A stretch of DNA of 64,000 nucleotides from Symbiodinium natans (GCA_905221605.1 CAJNDS010000524.1:434001-498000); one strand, 5' to 3'; shown: positions 23,081 to 36,560, numbered from the stretch's first letter. Made by a program: numbers and translations. The notes: a model not told the origin generated them from the letters alone.

Positions 23081-23332
23081 ATAATACATAGTACATACGA
23101 CATAATAAATATGTAACATATAATACATAATACATAACACATAATACATAATACATAATACAGAATACATAATATAAAACATATAATATATAATTCATAA
23201 TACATAGTACATAAAACATAAAACATAATATAGAATTCATAATACATAATTAATACATAATACATAATACATAATACATAATACATAATACATAATACAT
23301 AATACATAATATACAATATACAATATTTATTT
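23081..23332. repeat. AT-rich decamer tandem repeat
   Basis: About 25 units of the ataatacata type with variants. It gives Tyr/Met-rich artefact ORFs. Confidence 0.9.
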
Positions 23333-23369
23333 ATTTCTACGCATAGGACCCGCAGGACCAGGCGGACAG

Positions 23370-23573
23370 ACAAGCAGACCAGAGGACCAGAGGACCAGGG
23401 AACCACAAGACCAGGGGACCACGGGACCAGGGGACCACGGACCACGGCCAGAGAACCACGGGACCAGAGGACCACGGGACCAGAGGACCACGGGACCAGA
23501 GGACCACGGGACCAGAGGACCACGGGACCAGAGGACCACGGGACCAGAGGACCACGGGACCAGAGGACCACGC
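23370..23573. repeat. 16-bp tandem repeat (ggaccagaggaccacg)
   Basis: At least six near-perfect 16-base units at 23462-23573, preceded by diverged units. It gives a Trp/Pro/Ser-rich artefact ORF on the minus strand. Confidence 0.9.
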
Positions 23574-23579
23574 AGGTGG

Positions 23580-24290
23580 GCGGGATGGCTTATTTTTTTT
23601 TTTGATGCTTATTATTTTTTTTATTGATCCCTATTATTTTTCTTTTTGATGCTTATTATTTTTTTTTTGATGCCTATGCCTAATGAAATGGTATAGAAAT
23701 GGCATAATACAGTAATACAACAATAGAGCAAATTAATACGAAGATAAACGAGCAAAAAAAACAATCTAGAACACAAAGTATGTAGAACCTGCAGCCACAA
23801 AATTATACATTCAATGCAAGAAGAATACGGCAATATGCTTATATAAGGGCATTAATACCAAAATCAAGTAAACAATTTAACCATAAACTCCTATAATTAT
23901 GTAGTAACCGACTTGATTAAACAATACTAACATACTCGCATAACAATATGACATATAATCGACATGAAAAACAAAAGAGCACGGTAGCAAAACCTCATAG
24001 AAACACAATGGCATAGAATATAGTCATCCAATAAGAGTACAATCGTCTCAATATTATGAGATTGTAACAATGTAAAATGATGATCTTCTACTAGAATGCA
24101 GAAAACATAACAGCAATACTCACAACAATCGTACTGATGCAAATGCTCAAAAGTGTTGGCTCGCTGCAGGGAGGCAGGACAGGACGACATTCAAACCAAG
24201 CAGCACGCGAGACCATGCCGAAGCTGGTCGGCGTCTCCCTGGCGCTGCTGGAGTCGAAGGAAGGCGTCTTTCCTGGGATGGCCCTTAAAA
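23580..24290. other. AT-rich spacer with T-run repeats
   Basis: At 23590-23680 there are three to four copies of a unit with a T-run followed by gatgcttattat. The remaining sequence to about 24150 is AT-rich with no supported exon. Confidence 0.6.
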
Positions 24291-24296
24291 CCCCTT

Positions 24297-24346
24297 AGGG
24301 CTTGGGGCTTAGGGTTTATAGGGTTTAGGGTTAGGGTTTAGGGTAA
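24297..24346. repeat. TTTAGGG-type interstitial repeat
   Basis: Degenerate then regular telomere-type heptamers, lying about 75 bases beyond the donor of the signal-peptide-like exon on the minus strand. Confidence 0.8.
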
Positions 24347-24422
24347 CCCTCTGAAAAAATACTCCTGAATATGATCCTCTTAAAACCAATGAGGGAAAAC
24401 ACAAGATGTCCCAAGCGCCTAC

Positions 24423-24494
24423 CGAGTTTCCCAGCCGCCGAGGGTGGGCCACGGCCGGCGACAGAGCGAGCATCGCGAGCAACGATCGAAACAT
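24423..24494 (-). CDS. Signal-peptide exon, possibly 5' end of choice-of-anchor-I gene
   Basis: ATG 24494 opens a 24-codon exon, MFRSLLAMLALSPAVAHPRR then LGNS, ending at a TCG|GTAGGC donor. It has the basic start, hydrophobic core and small residues of a secretion signal (likely cleavage after AVA). It is the next minus-strand exon-like element upstream of the choice-of-anchor-I gene, whose product should be secreted. Its phase 0 end does not fit the exon at 22200 directly, so at least one exon would be missing, plausibly in the gap region. The assignment is inferred. Confidence 0.4.
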
Positions 24495-24799
24495 GGCGTC
24501 AGAGGCGGGAGATGCTGGAGGCGACAGAGTGCGTTGCGCGTTTGTCCTACGCAGCACGGGAGCCAGAGTGTGGCCCGCGCGTCCACTCTCATGCCCCTTG
24601 CTTCATTTGGGAAGTTCTCGAAAATTGGGTCCCTTCTGGGGTCCTTATCATAAGGCGGAGGGTACCCGAAAGGGACCATAATTTAGATAACTCACCATTT
24701 CGGGCAGCATGTGACAGAGCATGCCAACTGCAAGCATCAAACTAACCACGACTGAAGGGAGAAGGGAGATCACTTTGCCTTTTGGACTTATTGATCATT

Positions 24800-24866
24800 G
24801 CCATTCAGTAACTCTAAGACTCTAAGACTCTAAGACTCTAAGACTCTGAGACTCTGAGACTCTGAG
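24800..24866. repeat. 9-bp tandem repeat (actctaaga)
   Basis: Seven units of actctaaga changing to actctgaga, in a spacer downstream of ankyrin exons. Confidence 0.85.
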
Positions 24867-24962
24867 CTCGCTGCAAGTGCAGAGGGGTGGACCTTTGCGA
24901 GGCTTCCATGTGCAGAGGCGCGTCTCGCCACTCAACGGCACGCAATATCAGACAGTTGAAGC

Positions 24963-25281
24963 CATGGAGTCCGGCCCTTCTTCATCCGGAAGATCCGGGC
25001 TTTCTCTTCGCAATAGCTTCCTGTAAGACGAGGCAGCCGTGAACACACACATATATGTCCGTGTGTGTCTGAATGCATATATATATATATATATGTAGTT
25101 AGGTGTATAGTTGCAGCATGCAACAGAAGGATTCACTCGACTGCTGGATGATGTCATGTGACACTGGCTGCAAGTGAGACCACCGGCATAAAATGCTGCC
25201 TGTCGCTGCACTGGTTACCAGCCTCACCAAATCGACGTTGCCTTCCCAAGCCGCATCATGAAGAGTTGCATTGGGGCCAGC
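24963..25281 (-). CDS. Ankyrin-repeat exon pair (partial gene)
   Basis: Exon 25281-25223 (59 nt) encodes AGPNATLHDAAWEGNVDLV. A GC donor after AG and the cttacag|G acceptor at 25021 join it in phase to the exon starting at 25020, giving EGNVDLVRKLLRRESPDLPD and then DEEG. This is a full ankyrin repeat. The intron contains an (AT)n run at 25076-25094. The second exon probably ends at a GC donor near 24963. Flanking repeats were not found, so the gene is incomplete. It is separated by the choice-of-anchor-I gene from the 14.4-19.6 kb ankyrin gene. Confidence 0.65.
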
Positions 25282-25299
25282 CTTCACACCAACGCGCAA

Positions 25300-27190
25300 G
25301 ATTGATCAGATCAGATTCTCCAATTCTCAATGCCCAGAAACTCCACCCGCCTGAGGGGTCTCACCCTTCTTCCTTGCCTGGCCATGAGATCGACGACCCG
25401 ACACATCTTGACGATAACTTATGAACTTCGAAGATCTTCAAAGCCTGTTCAGGGGGAGATTCACCCCTTGTAAGCAGCCGGCTGACTTGGGAGTCGTTGG
25501 CCTCCTGGCCGAGGCAGCGGCCTGGGCCAGGAAATAAAGATCACAAAGGGAGCCAGGTTGCGAGGCGCCCTGCTGAGGGTCCAGCCTGTTTGGAGGCATT
25601 TTCCAAGACGCAGCAGGCACCCATGGCCCAGCATGTTACGATCACTCGAACCTGGCCCTAATTTATTTTGGACTGCCCTGAGTCTGGCAGGTGCTGCACG
25701 CCGCGTGCTCAATGTCAAAGTAGCCCAGCGTGGCTGAAGCTCAAGGAATAAACTGCACCAGCAGTTCGCTTCGGAGCATCATGCCGTATGTGTGCTGACC
25801 ACAAGTGCCAAATTATGTTCCGCAGGATTGGGCAGGGGGCATGTTTTGACCGTGCCTGCGAAGTGCGAAGCACGGTGAAACAGCTCGGAACTGGTGCTTC
25901 TCTGCTGCCAGTTGAAAATTCTCGTATACATACTGAAGCCGACTTTAATGTACAATGTACAAAGCCGCGCCGAGCGCACTAGCATCAAGTCTGAGTATGC
26001 AGTGCTGCCACGGTGGGAAAAACCCAGCATCTTTGGCTGCACACGCGTCTGATGGAGATGATCGCTGCCAAGTACTTCGTCGATGCCGGAAGTTATGGTC
26101 TGCAAGTCACACGGATTTCGAGGGCCTTGCGAGCTGAAGCGCTGCATCGGCTCTTCTCAACAGGTGCTCAGGTTTGCGGAATTTTGCACCCACGTGAAGG
26201 GCTTTGAAGACATTCCGCTTTGCTGCGGCATTTCGCCGATGCAGTGGTGGACCACAAGCACTCCACGCAATCACCAGTCACGCCCTGCATCGAGAGCATG
26301 GGCGATTCGCTTCTCTGGCCTCAGGACGGTGTCACCACAACGATGACGATCGCCACGCAGAGAACGCAAACTGCTCGGCCTTTCCCACCTCCTTCTCCGA
26401 GCTACTGTCTAAGACTCCCTTCTCCACCAAAGACCAGACAGGGGCATCTCACATCGAGGGCCAGTGCTGCAAATCTCTCATGAAGCTGGCAAATCCTCAG
26501 ACGATACAGCAAGAGAGGAAGACAGGGAGCGACAGGGAGAGAGCCAGAGCGAGAGAGAGGCCAGTTTGAGAGAGAGAGGGAGAGGGAGAGAGAGAGAGAG
26601 GGAGAGAGAGCGAGAGCGAGAGAGAGAGAGAGAGCGAGAGACAGAGACAGAGACAGAGCGAGAGAGAGAATGCGAGCGAGAGAGCGAGAGAAAAAAAACA
26701 GGAAAAGAAACATACAGGAGGAAACGCGGAAGAAAGCCAGAGATAAGGAAGAAAGGCACATTGCGTCTGTCCGTCAGCCTCGTCGAGCAGTATGTCCGGC
26801 GGCTCCAGCATCGGGTGCATGATTTGCCTGTGCCATGAGTCTGCCATGGTTGCGCACACTGACATTGGCCATAGCCGAACACGCGGCCGTGGCTGCATCG
26901 GGCCATGCTTTATGCTTTCTATGCTTGAAAAATGGCTCGTTTCATTTCTGTTCGGCCTCTCTGTCTCGGTCTCTGGCGGCCCTGGCGGCCCTGGCGGTGC
27001 TGACAGTGCTGGGTGCGGGCGCAGCCGAGGCCGAAGGTTGGAGCCGTCCACCAAGTAGAAAAGGTCGCGGACATCGGCCACGAGGGCGCTGACCACCTCC
27101 CAAGGGCTCGCAAGAATTTTATGCACCCTCAGCAAAAGACGCCCGAGACAAGCGCCTCCCTGGAGGCTTGAAGCAGCTTCTGGGCATCGA
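25300..27190. other. Region without recognised gene; purine-rich tract
   Basis: A GA-rich tract at 26563-26695 gives Arg/Glu or Ser/Leu artefact ORFs. A minus-strand frame near 27110-27020 (SALVADVRDLFYLVDG) is exon-like but could not be tied to a gene. Confidence 0.45.
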
Positions 27191-27271
27191 CGCCTTTACG
27201 ACAAGCATGCACCCATGTATACCCATGTGCTACCAGAGTCTGCATCACATGCAGAGTCTGCATTCGAAGCT

Positions 27272-27331
<60 letters not shown>
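27272..27331. repeat. (CAG)n trinucleotide repeat
   Basis: About 20 uninterrupted CAG/GCA units. Every frame on both strands gives a homopolymer (Gln, Ala, Ser, Cys, Leu). It lies just downstream of exon-like minus-strand sequence and is most likely intronic or untranslated. Confidence 0.95.
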
Positions 27332-27429
27332 CAAATGGATACAACTGCCTGCTTCGTCCAGTGCTTGTGCTTCCTGGGATGCATGTGCGCCCTTCGGCAG
27401 GGAGTTCCGAGCTTCTTGAAGGCTCTGTA

Positions 27430-30400
27430 AACTTCCGCCTGCTGGGGTGTCAAGCTGGACATGCAAAGGTTAGCACTAGGGTGCCTCTTCGATCTGATCC
27501 GGCCTGCGGCCTTCAAGCGGAGCGCAAGCTCGTTGAAAGCCTCCGCCATCTTCTTCTGGTCATCGCAAAGCTCCTCCACCCAGTCGTGCTGAACACTAAG
27601 CCCATCATGCAACTAATCATGTCTTCCTATTACCACTGTTTCGGGTTGTAAGGCAAAACAGGTGAGAGGTTAGTTGAAGCACGGGATGACATGATGAATG
27701 GACATGTCCTGAATCTCGAAGTCGAGCCGCTTCACGACAGCGGGAACAGGAGCGGGAAGCGAATTTGCCTACAATGCATCTGACACTCATTTGCTCGTAG
27801 GGCACTCGAAGTGTCAACAAATCACTAATGGCAAATTGCCTGCCGCATGCAGCGAACTGCTTCCTCTGACGTCTCATGCAGGGCAAACCAGAACTCTGCT
27901 CGATCCTTGCCCAGCAGCTGGAGTAGCCAAAGCAGCCATGATTCCAGTATAACTTATATAACTTATAGCAATTGCTACGATGCCCCTGAAACACGGTACT
28001 CTCTGTAGCCCAAGGTGCCCTCCTCAACTTGCCAAGCTCTTCATTCACCTCCCCAACTCGTGTGACCAGCTGCTTCACGGAGGCGATACGGGATTCAGCC
28101 CTCGGGTCCTGGGAAGTGCCACAGACACGGGCCTGATGGGACGCATGCAGTGCATCCCTGCCGCTCGCATTCCTCCTGTCCCTGTAGCAGTGAATGCCGC
28201 GCAGCTTGTTCCACCAGCAACAGCATTGCCTGGACATCAGCTGTGTATGGGCTCGGACCGTTTAAGTCTAAGTGTTGCCCAGTCCATGGAAACAGCACCT
28301 GCAAGTCGTTCAGACAGCCTCATGCAATTCGAGGATGCCCTGAATGCCCTGATCGACGGCCCGTTGCATGTCCTGCCAGTGCAAGTATGCAAAGGGGACT
28401 CATAGGGACTCCTGGTCGGAGCATTTGTCTCTGAATTCCATCGTCGCCTGAGCCCAAATCCAACTTCGGCTGCGCTGGACCACCAGACTTTCCAGGGTAA
28501 CCTCCACGAGTGTCGGATCCACTGGCATCACCTAAGCCAGTCGGCGGGGGGGAGGTGATGTGGAGGTGATGTTGACCGAGCTTGAAGAGGGAGAACACGG
28601 AATTATAAGGGACCCGTAAGCCCGACACCGAAAACCCAAAACCCTGAGAAGCCCTCAACCCTTCTGCTGATTCCGGGCCTCATGGATGCGCTGTGTGAGC
28701 TGCGGTTCAGGGTCTCTTGGCTTCGCCGCAGGCCTTGAAGCGAACAGTCTGAACAGCTCGCGGCTTAACCGCCAGAAAGCAAACTCTTACTCATGGACGC
28801 TGCTACCAAAACGATTGCCAGAATGACTGATGCATAGCCGTCCGGAGCACTTCGCTTTTGGCGGAGGTGGGGCAGTGCGAACTTCAAGGGGCAGAGGCTC
28901 CTGTGATGACTGCAGACAAGGACGTGGCCCAGCACAGCAAAGCTAAGCACAACAAGACGCCATGGATTGCGTGAGCGGAGGTGCCGGAGGTGGACGATCC
29001 TGCTGACAAGCCTTGCATCTCCGCCGATGATCCAGAATCTGCTGTCGGGCTTCCTCAAAATTGTGCAATCGATCTCATTCCAGGCCAGGCTTCAGAGCAA
29101 CTCTACTCCGAATCGCTGAAAAGGAGCTTCAATGGCACACCTCTTCACACGATCGAAGGCTTTCTGGAACTTCGCTTCCGCAGCCTCCATCGCCTTTCCA
29201 TGCCGCAGCTCCGTCTGCTTCCTTGGCTTTCTAACTGCCTTCGGATCTAAAGCTCCCAGCAGCCTCACCTTTTCAGCTCGACAATGACAATGATGACCAT
29301 AATGTGGTCTGGCGTCAACTTTGCCGCTAGCGCCTCCAACGCAGAGTCTCGGCCTGAAATGGCCAGCTCGCCCTAACCCCTTCTCTCCCCCCCCCAAAAC
29401 TGCCCAACTGATGACCTCCAATGCTGAGTTCCGAGCTCCTCAGCACAGTTTCATGCTGGAACTTCCTCGATGGCGGCAGCGGGGGAAGCAAAATTTGGCG
29501 AAAGCCCAGCACCCTGGATCACAGCACGCTCTCTTGCCAAGTGGCAAATCTCCAAGCTCTCCCTCATGTCTTTCCAGTGCAAGCTGATACTTCAGCTTTG
29601 CAGCTTCGAGTTCTTTTGTGAGCCTGATGCTTGAGAATGCTGACTAGACAGTTGCATGCTGGAGTCTGAGCTCCTGGAGCCCAAACCATTCCCGCTCTGT
29701 TCACAAGAAGTGAGCTTCCACGAACACTACCAGCAGCCAATCCTCTGCACAGCATTCTGCTCCCGCCGCTCGAAAGCCTCTTCACTGAGCTCTTGCTTCC
29801 TCTGGCTGCAAGACACGCAAAAACTTTCTCAACTTGATAGGTCCTTGCAGCACTCTGACTCTAACTGTGACGTACAGAACCTGTGACTCCCTAAGCCGCT
29901 GCGCTGGCAAGTGTCTCCCTCAACCAAGTCTGCTCTGCTTCCATCAGCCTCAGCTTTGGCGATTGATGCCCAAAGCTTTCCTCTTTGGTTGGGACTGTCC
30001 CTGAAGTTTTGTGTGCACCTCAAGCGATGGAATCGAATCTCTTGGCCATCAAGGGGCGATTCCTGCTTCTGGGCCGAAGCAACAGCTGCAGCATGGCGCT
30101 CCTCCAGATCCTTTACAAAAATAGAACGGGTGAGCAAGAGGGCGCTACAAGGGCGAGACTGGCACTCTGACCACTCTTTTGATCCAAGGCTCGGTTTTCA
30201 TGCTGGTCATTTGGAGCCTGGGCTTGCGCTCTTTCGATGAAAAGTGGCTTCCAGCACATTGCAGCCGAAAGCACTCCTGCAAGCGCTCCAGACTCTCAAC
30301 TTCGTTGGAATACCTCAGTTGAAGACACTTGAACACCAACAACGACTCCCAAACCCCCAGACCATGCCAGGAAACTTCTGTTCCACAAGCTCCAGCCGTG

Positions 30401-31729
30401 TTTCTGCTGATTCAGCAATAGCTTCGCACTGTAACATGGCGTGGCTGTACCTTGACTGGAGTAGCGCTCAGCTGACACGAGACTCTCCTGTCTGAGCTTG
30501 GGGTCAGGCAGGCAGAGATGTCGCCATTCTGTGCTCGAGGTACTAAACTACCTCGCTGACTGCGACCGAGACGCTGGTGGTCCATGTCTGCTATGGACGT
30601 GATGTGTTTCTCTTCCTTGTTTCGGCGGCCATCGCTCACCAGCACGGGCGGCGCAAGGGGGGCACTCTCAGCTTGCTAGACTCTTGGATGACGTGAGGCC
30701 AGGATGCAAGCTCTTTCTTGAGGAGATCCATGGCCTTGTCATGCTTCTGTCGGGTTGCTTCCAGCACGTTTGTGTACTTCTCCTCGCAAGTGCGGCTTTC
30801 AACTGGTTCTCAGCCCCGATTCCCAGCAGCGCACGGCTTCCGATGCCTCTTTAAACATCTCTCCCATGAAATGGCAAACAAAGGCAACTGAAATCTACAT
30901 CTGCCAGGCGGCAACCGACAAATGGTACTTGATTTGGCCAGCTTCTAGGGCGGCTTCCAGCCTGACCTAGGCTCCACATCGCATGTTTCAGATGCTGCAA
31001 AAGAGAGCAACCCAAAAAGCGAGAGCAAGCCATGCTTTTGTTGCTTAATAAACGGCTTTTTCGGTGGTAGCTCATGATGATGCAAGAGACGACTTCGTTC
31101 TGGTGATCTTCTGCCATCTTCGCGCAGTTGGACTCATGACTTTCCTGCAATTCCTTCTCGCACTTCGCTATTTCTTCCTGGCCAAGCCATCAAGCTGCTG
31201 CGCGCCGCCACATTTCGGGCACTAAAGTCATAGTCATCGGGAATTGACGGTCAAAAACTGAGTTTATGCGGGGGGCATCTGCGTCTAACTTGCTGCTGCC
31301 AGCATGTATCATATGAAGACAAGCATTTCCATCATGAAAACAAGTGGGATTTTATAGATTTTATAGGGGAATGCGCTTGGGGGGTGGGCAGTGGGGGAAG
31401 GTTAAGTTGGGGGGGGGTACGCCTTTTGTGAACATGCGCGCAACACTGCATGTTCGGCATTTTTTGCCTTTTGTGGAAAACATACTGCAGAAGAATGTTT
31501 GGTGCTTTTGCAAGCAGCTGTCACAAGTGTTCATGCCTTTTGCGAACATGCCCCCCCAAACACTGCTATGAAGTGCGCTTTTGCCTCTTTCTACAACATA
31601 CTAAGCCTTCACCATGTTCATCTGCAGGCAAGGGTTTCTTTGCGCTTTCAGCCGTAAACACCGACCCTGTGCGACAGACGCGTCAACTCGAGTTTAGGCC
31701 ATTTCCATGCAGTGAACAGGAATAAACGG

Positions 31730-31768
<39 letters not shown>

Positions 31769-34700
31769 TGGCGCGGAACCGCGTTTCTTGGGGCAGGCGT
31801 TGTGCTGTCAGTTGCGTCTGTCCTTTTTCGTCCCTATTAGTGGATATACCTTAACTTGTATTGTAGCCCACCGCCCTTCCCCCAAATGCGAGCGTCAGTG
31901 TCTTGAACTTTCTTCTACCAGAGTCCCGGCTCTGAAGAAATTCTCTGGAGTTGTCTGGAGGGCTGCGGCGCTGGGCTGGGTGCTGGAGGGCGGGAGACGT
32001 TTCAACTCCCGGATAGTCTTGATACGACCTCTGTCGCCACTGGTATGGGCGGCCCTCCACATATTCAACTACCGTTCATCATACGCTCTACAGTGTCAAT
32101 CCCGTGTCATGTCGAATGTCGCATGCGGTTCCTGCAGCTTCTGCGCCGATGCTTGTCTCTCTTCCAACAGCTTTTCCTCTGCGTCGGAGAGCAACGCCTC
32201 ATGTCAAGATGATGTGCAGCAGTTCACGCGAAGGGTGCAATCAGCTCCTGCTGGAAACGTTCGTTGGCCTCCTGCTTTTCCTCCACTGCTTTGCATGCTT
32301 CGTGCCTGGCTTCAGGGCACATGCCGAACTGGCAAACACCTTCGATCAAACCAGATTGCGTTGCCTTGCCTCTCTTCAGCTCTGAGCTGGCGCTCCACAA
32401 GGGCCAAAGCATGTCCTGATGCAGGAGCTGCTCTCTAAAACCCTTCTCCTGGGCCTCGGGGAAAAAGCTGCCATGCAAAACTGGCCATCCAAGAGTCTTT
32501 CTGCTGCTATCTGGGAGGCCGCCTCGTGCTGCTGTTGAGCAACCTGCCCCCCATCGAAGTGACAAGCATTTTAACAGCCAGACCTGCAACAATCTTATCT
32601 CGGCGTCTGCCTCCAGCGATGTCGCCAATGTGCTCTTGGCTTTCTTATCTGAGGCTGTCAGCTCCTCAGGGGTGAAGCTCTGCATGCACGTAGTCGTCGA
32701 ACTAAACAACGCAACGCGCTCAGGGGAAAGCGCGGACAGACATGGACAGCAAACCTGGGACCCGGCCACCTTCTGGCGACCGTAGTCTAAATCAAACAAG
32801 CATCTGTCTCCAGTGTCGCACAGCGGTTGACAAGGGTGGCATTTTCTTGTTCTTTGCGCATCAAGGCATCGTGGTACCTCGTGGCTGAGAGGAGGAAGCA
32901 AAATTGCGCCAGTGTGTCAACCGCACTTCTTGGCATCTGAATCATCAGATGCTTCGTCCCAGCCTCGATTCCAAGTCTGCCCGGTGCTTCTCCAACGCTT
33001 TCCGGATCCTCAGTTTTTTCGGAACAACGGACCAAGGGCTGATGGACTGGACAGAGACGGTCTGACCTGGAACCAAGTCCCACAGCACACAGGAGCAAAT
33101 GCCATGCCAAAACGCTTCTGCTCGGAGAGGTGGATGGCTAGTTGGTGCTTGTTTTCGGCTGCCCGTAGTGCAGCCTCCCGACCTAAGTCACGCCACCTAC
33201 GCATAGTTGTGCCAAATCCTTTTTGCCAATTCGCACCCAAGTGCAATCTATGGCGCCCTGGGCCAGGCAGTGGGCCAGGTTCGAAAAGCAACCCCGAAAA
33301 GGAAAGCTTCATTAAATTGCTCCAACAGAGGTGCTCTGAGTTGACAGCTCTTCTTGCTGTGCTGCCGTCTGCAGGGCCAGACGGCACTCCAGCTCCGAGG
33401 CCCCTTGCCTCGGCTTCGGATTGGCATGGGCTACCATGTGGGTTTACCATATGGGCTACCAGCTGCTACCACATGAGTTACCATGGGTTGTGCATGGGTT
33501 CACGAAGACTGACGGTTCCACGCTTCGGGCACTATCGTATAGGCAGTCGGGGGCATCGGCATATTGAGAGTTGAGTAACTAGTTCGATGTAGTTGGACAG
33601 CGCTGGTGACCGTAAGCTGGTGCAAGGTCCCTATCAATCACCATCTGTTCATAGTCTAGTCTGGTCACCTTCATGACATGCGGTTTTCGGCAGAGAGTAG
33701 CAGGGTTCCTACAAGATGGTGCGAAAGACCTACCTGCTCATTCTTGGCATATCGTCCGAGCGTAACCCATGCCATGAGTTTGAGATAGTCTGATCGTCGC
33801 GCCGGTTCTTAAGAGTTCTTCATAAATATAAGAACGTATGAACTGGAGTAAGAGATCATGGTGCCAATATGTGCCGAGTTGAAGCCTTCTAGTCAGCGTG
33901 TGTCACCTGTGCGGTGAGGTTTCCCGGCAACTGCCCCACGAACGCCTTCAGGGAGTCACTAGAGAGTAACCCATTGATCCGAGCGAACCAATTCTCCAAA
34001 AGCTAAGTTAGTCCATCGGAACACACGATGCTTGCGGCCCAAGCTGCATAACCTCTTGCTGAATCAGAGCGGTCTGGAATTGCTGCTGTGCTTCAAGATG
34101 CGCTGCACGGCGGGCTTCTTCCAAATGCCCTGACGAATGTTCCCTACACTTCCAGCATGACCTTAATTATAATAACAATACGAATAACGAGAATAATAAT
34201 AAGAAGAATAAACATAATGATGATGACCCCTTGTGAAGGGACAGCAAGAGCAACTTCAGGCACGTCCGGCCTCCGTGTTGCTGTGAGAGAAGTTCCCACT
34301 GCTGCCGTGACGCCAAGCGAACATCCTCCATCTCTGCACTCCTCAAACTATTAGACATGCCTTTCCTAACTTCCATACATCTTGGGAACAATTTGACTTT
34401 CCTGCTCTGCTGCCCATAACTTCAAGCGTGCCACCAGCGTGCTTCAGACAGCTCCGTCTTTTGCACGAGTAGCTCCTCACTTCGCTCCATGCTGGCCTTA
34501 GTAGCTTAGGGGCTTCCGACACAGCTGACGTCCTCTCAAAGCCTAAGACACCCACCAATCGGTGAACCGAACGTTCTCGAACTTCTTTGTTCAATGCAGG
34601 GCTCGCGACAGCCAACAGGAAAGCAACTGGTGCTTGGTTCATTCATTAGCTTGGGTCCCGGCAAGCTCTGCCCGTTGCCTAGGCAACTCAGCTGCCGCAC

Positions 34701-36560
34701 TCTCTCTCAGAGCCAGGAGCTCAAAACCAGTCCTGCGCCAATCGCGGCAGCTTGGATGACATGACTGCCGCCAAGAGTCCGCTCCAAAACCATTAGCATT
34801 TCGTCTAGAGCCGCTTGGTGCCTCTTCTCCTTTGCACTGGGATTCCAGAAGCGTCGAAGAAGAGAAAAGCTGAATTTGCTTCTGAGCTGCCGCTTCGTTT
34901 TTGTACTTCATCTCCAAGTCCAGCCGATGCTTCTCCAAAGCCCGTGCGATTTTCTGCTCGGCTGCTTTCAACCTTTGTCATGGGAGACCATTGTAAGGGA
35001 GTGGCAATTTACTCAATGCCTCCGGCCCATGACTCTTGATCACTTTAACGTTTAACTGTACTAGGATGTACGACAAAGAGAACGTGCGACACAGAGCCAA
35101 TCACCAAAGGTCGTGACCTACTTTAACTTGAGATGACTGTGTGCTAAGCGTTCACAATCAAGTGTTGGGTGGAGAAAAGAGTTCTGCTGGTATGGACTTC
35201 GCCCACCCGCAAGCCGATCAACGGTACACATGTGACATGGCAAGCCCGGAAACGACAGGTGATGCTTCTGTTCCATGGACTTCAAGGCGGCCGCATGGCG
35301 CTGCATGACCTCGGGGCATCTTCTGTGTAAGGGCTCGGGAGGTCGAGTTGGGTTCAGCTTCGGCGAACTACTGGCCATGCTAGGACCCGGGCGAGGGCCT
35401 CGTTGTCCTGTGCAGCCTGAGCCTCAGTGCTGAGCTTGTCCTGAGCCCAGAAAACATTGCGTAGATGCCTGCGCTACGCTCTGCTGCTGCGCTGCTGAAA
35501 GGCTGAAAGGAAAGCAAGGCGAAAGCAGGGCATCTGCCATCCCTCGCGGGTCCTCAGTCAGGCGCTGCCGCAAGGCCAACGTCTCGAGGGAGGCCTCGCG
35601 CGCAGCAGCATGCAGCGGCGATACGTTGACGATTGCGGCAACCCCGGGGTTTAAAAAAACACTTTGAATATCAATCGGCCTCGTACTTCATTGCTTCGCG
35701 CTGGTACTTCTCCTCTCGAAAGCCAGCATGAACGCTTGGAAGGGCGAGATAGCAACTCTTGCCACGGTCAAGCGCGCCTCTGTTGCCATCACACTCTGCG
35801 CCTCTGCCAAGCTGAGCTGGGACTCCAGGGCTTCTCCGGCTTCGTTTCGGCTGGCTGTTGCTGTCAGATATCTGCCCAGGTGCTGAGCTGGGGGTTGACT
35901 TCTTGCAGCATGCAACATGATTTTTGCTTACAACTTCGAGACATGTGTGCCCGACAAGCACGACCCCGGCCTTTGTTCCACCTCCTTCAGTTCTGCCTTC
36001 TTCTTTGCCAGGGATTCCTGAAGCAGTTGCAAGATGCTGTAAGTCCGAGCCTTGGCATCATCAGCGATCATCATTGAGGTTCACTCCTGCCTCATACTTC
36101 ACTCCGGCTGTGTCGAGGGCGGCATTGTGCTCTTCCAATGCCAGTTTGTAATTTGACCTGCAAGGAGGTGACAACGCGCCTCTTCCCGACATCAAGTTCA
36201 CGCTCGCCTTTTGCGAACGACCGAGGTGGACTGTGCCGCACTGCTGAGCGCATCCACTTCTGCGGCTTTCTTAGGGCCGTTGAATGCCGGCCTTGTGAGG
36301 TCAAGCTCTTGTTGGTACTTGTCCATGCGCGTCACAGCGACATACCGTGTCCATGCCTCAGCTGGCATGCCAAAACGGCCCCTGGTGTCCTCACCTACTC
36401 ATTCTCAATCTGAGGTCTGTGCAGACATGGTGGTGGACAGGTAGAGGGACACATCGAAGTCCTCGAGATAGCTGGCACACCGCGCCGCCATCATCTCGGG
36501 TCGCTTCTTGGCTTCTTCCACGGCGCGTCGTTCCTTCATGAGCCACGCCTGGGTCGAGAC
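27430..36560 (-). CDS. Large coiled-coil protein, about 30 short exons
   Basis: Short minus-strand pieces of 50-110 nt, one every 150-400 bases, encode charged amphipathic helices. Examples: 36545-36430 ERRAVEEAKKRPEMMAAR; 36160-36090 YKLALEEHNAALDTAGVKYE; 36035-35970 LLQESLAKKKAELKEVEQR; 35855-35755 ALESQLSLAEAQSVMATEA; 35375-35240 EVMQRHAAALKSMEQKHH; 34975-34870 ALEKHRLDLEMKYKNEAAA; 34135-34020 LEEARRAAHLEAQQQFQTA; 33020-32950 ALEKHRADLESRLGRS; 32205-32120 LLSDAEEKLLEERQASAQKL; 30770-30670 YTNVLEATRQKHDKAMDLLK; 29610-29540 LKYQLALERHEGELGDL; 27600-27500 LCDDQKKMAEAFNELALRL. Recurrent KY-x-x-AL-E-x-H words suggest internal duplication. Junctions were not resolved one by one and two adjacent genes cannot be excluded. 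The likely role is structural (cytoskeletal or flagellar); this is inference. Confidence 0.6.
31731..31767. repeat. Poly-C run of 37
   Basis: Longest homopolymer in the window, in an intron or spacer of the coiled-coil region. It may be a collapsed or mis-sized tract. Confidence 0.9.

Noticed and set aside
27196-27612. Poly-Ala, poly-Gln or poly-Cys protein through the (CAG)n tract
   Set aside because: All six frames are open across the repeat. Only the flanking minus-strand helix (27600-27500) looks coding.
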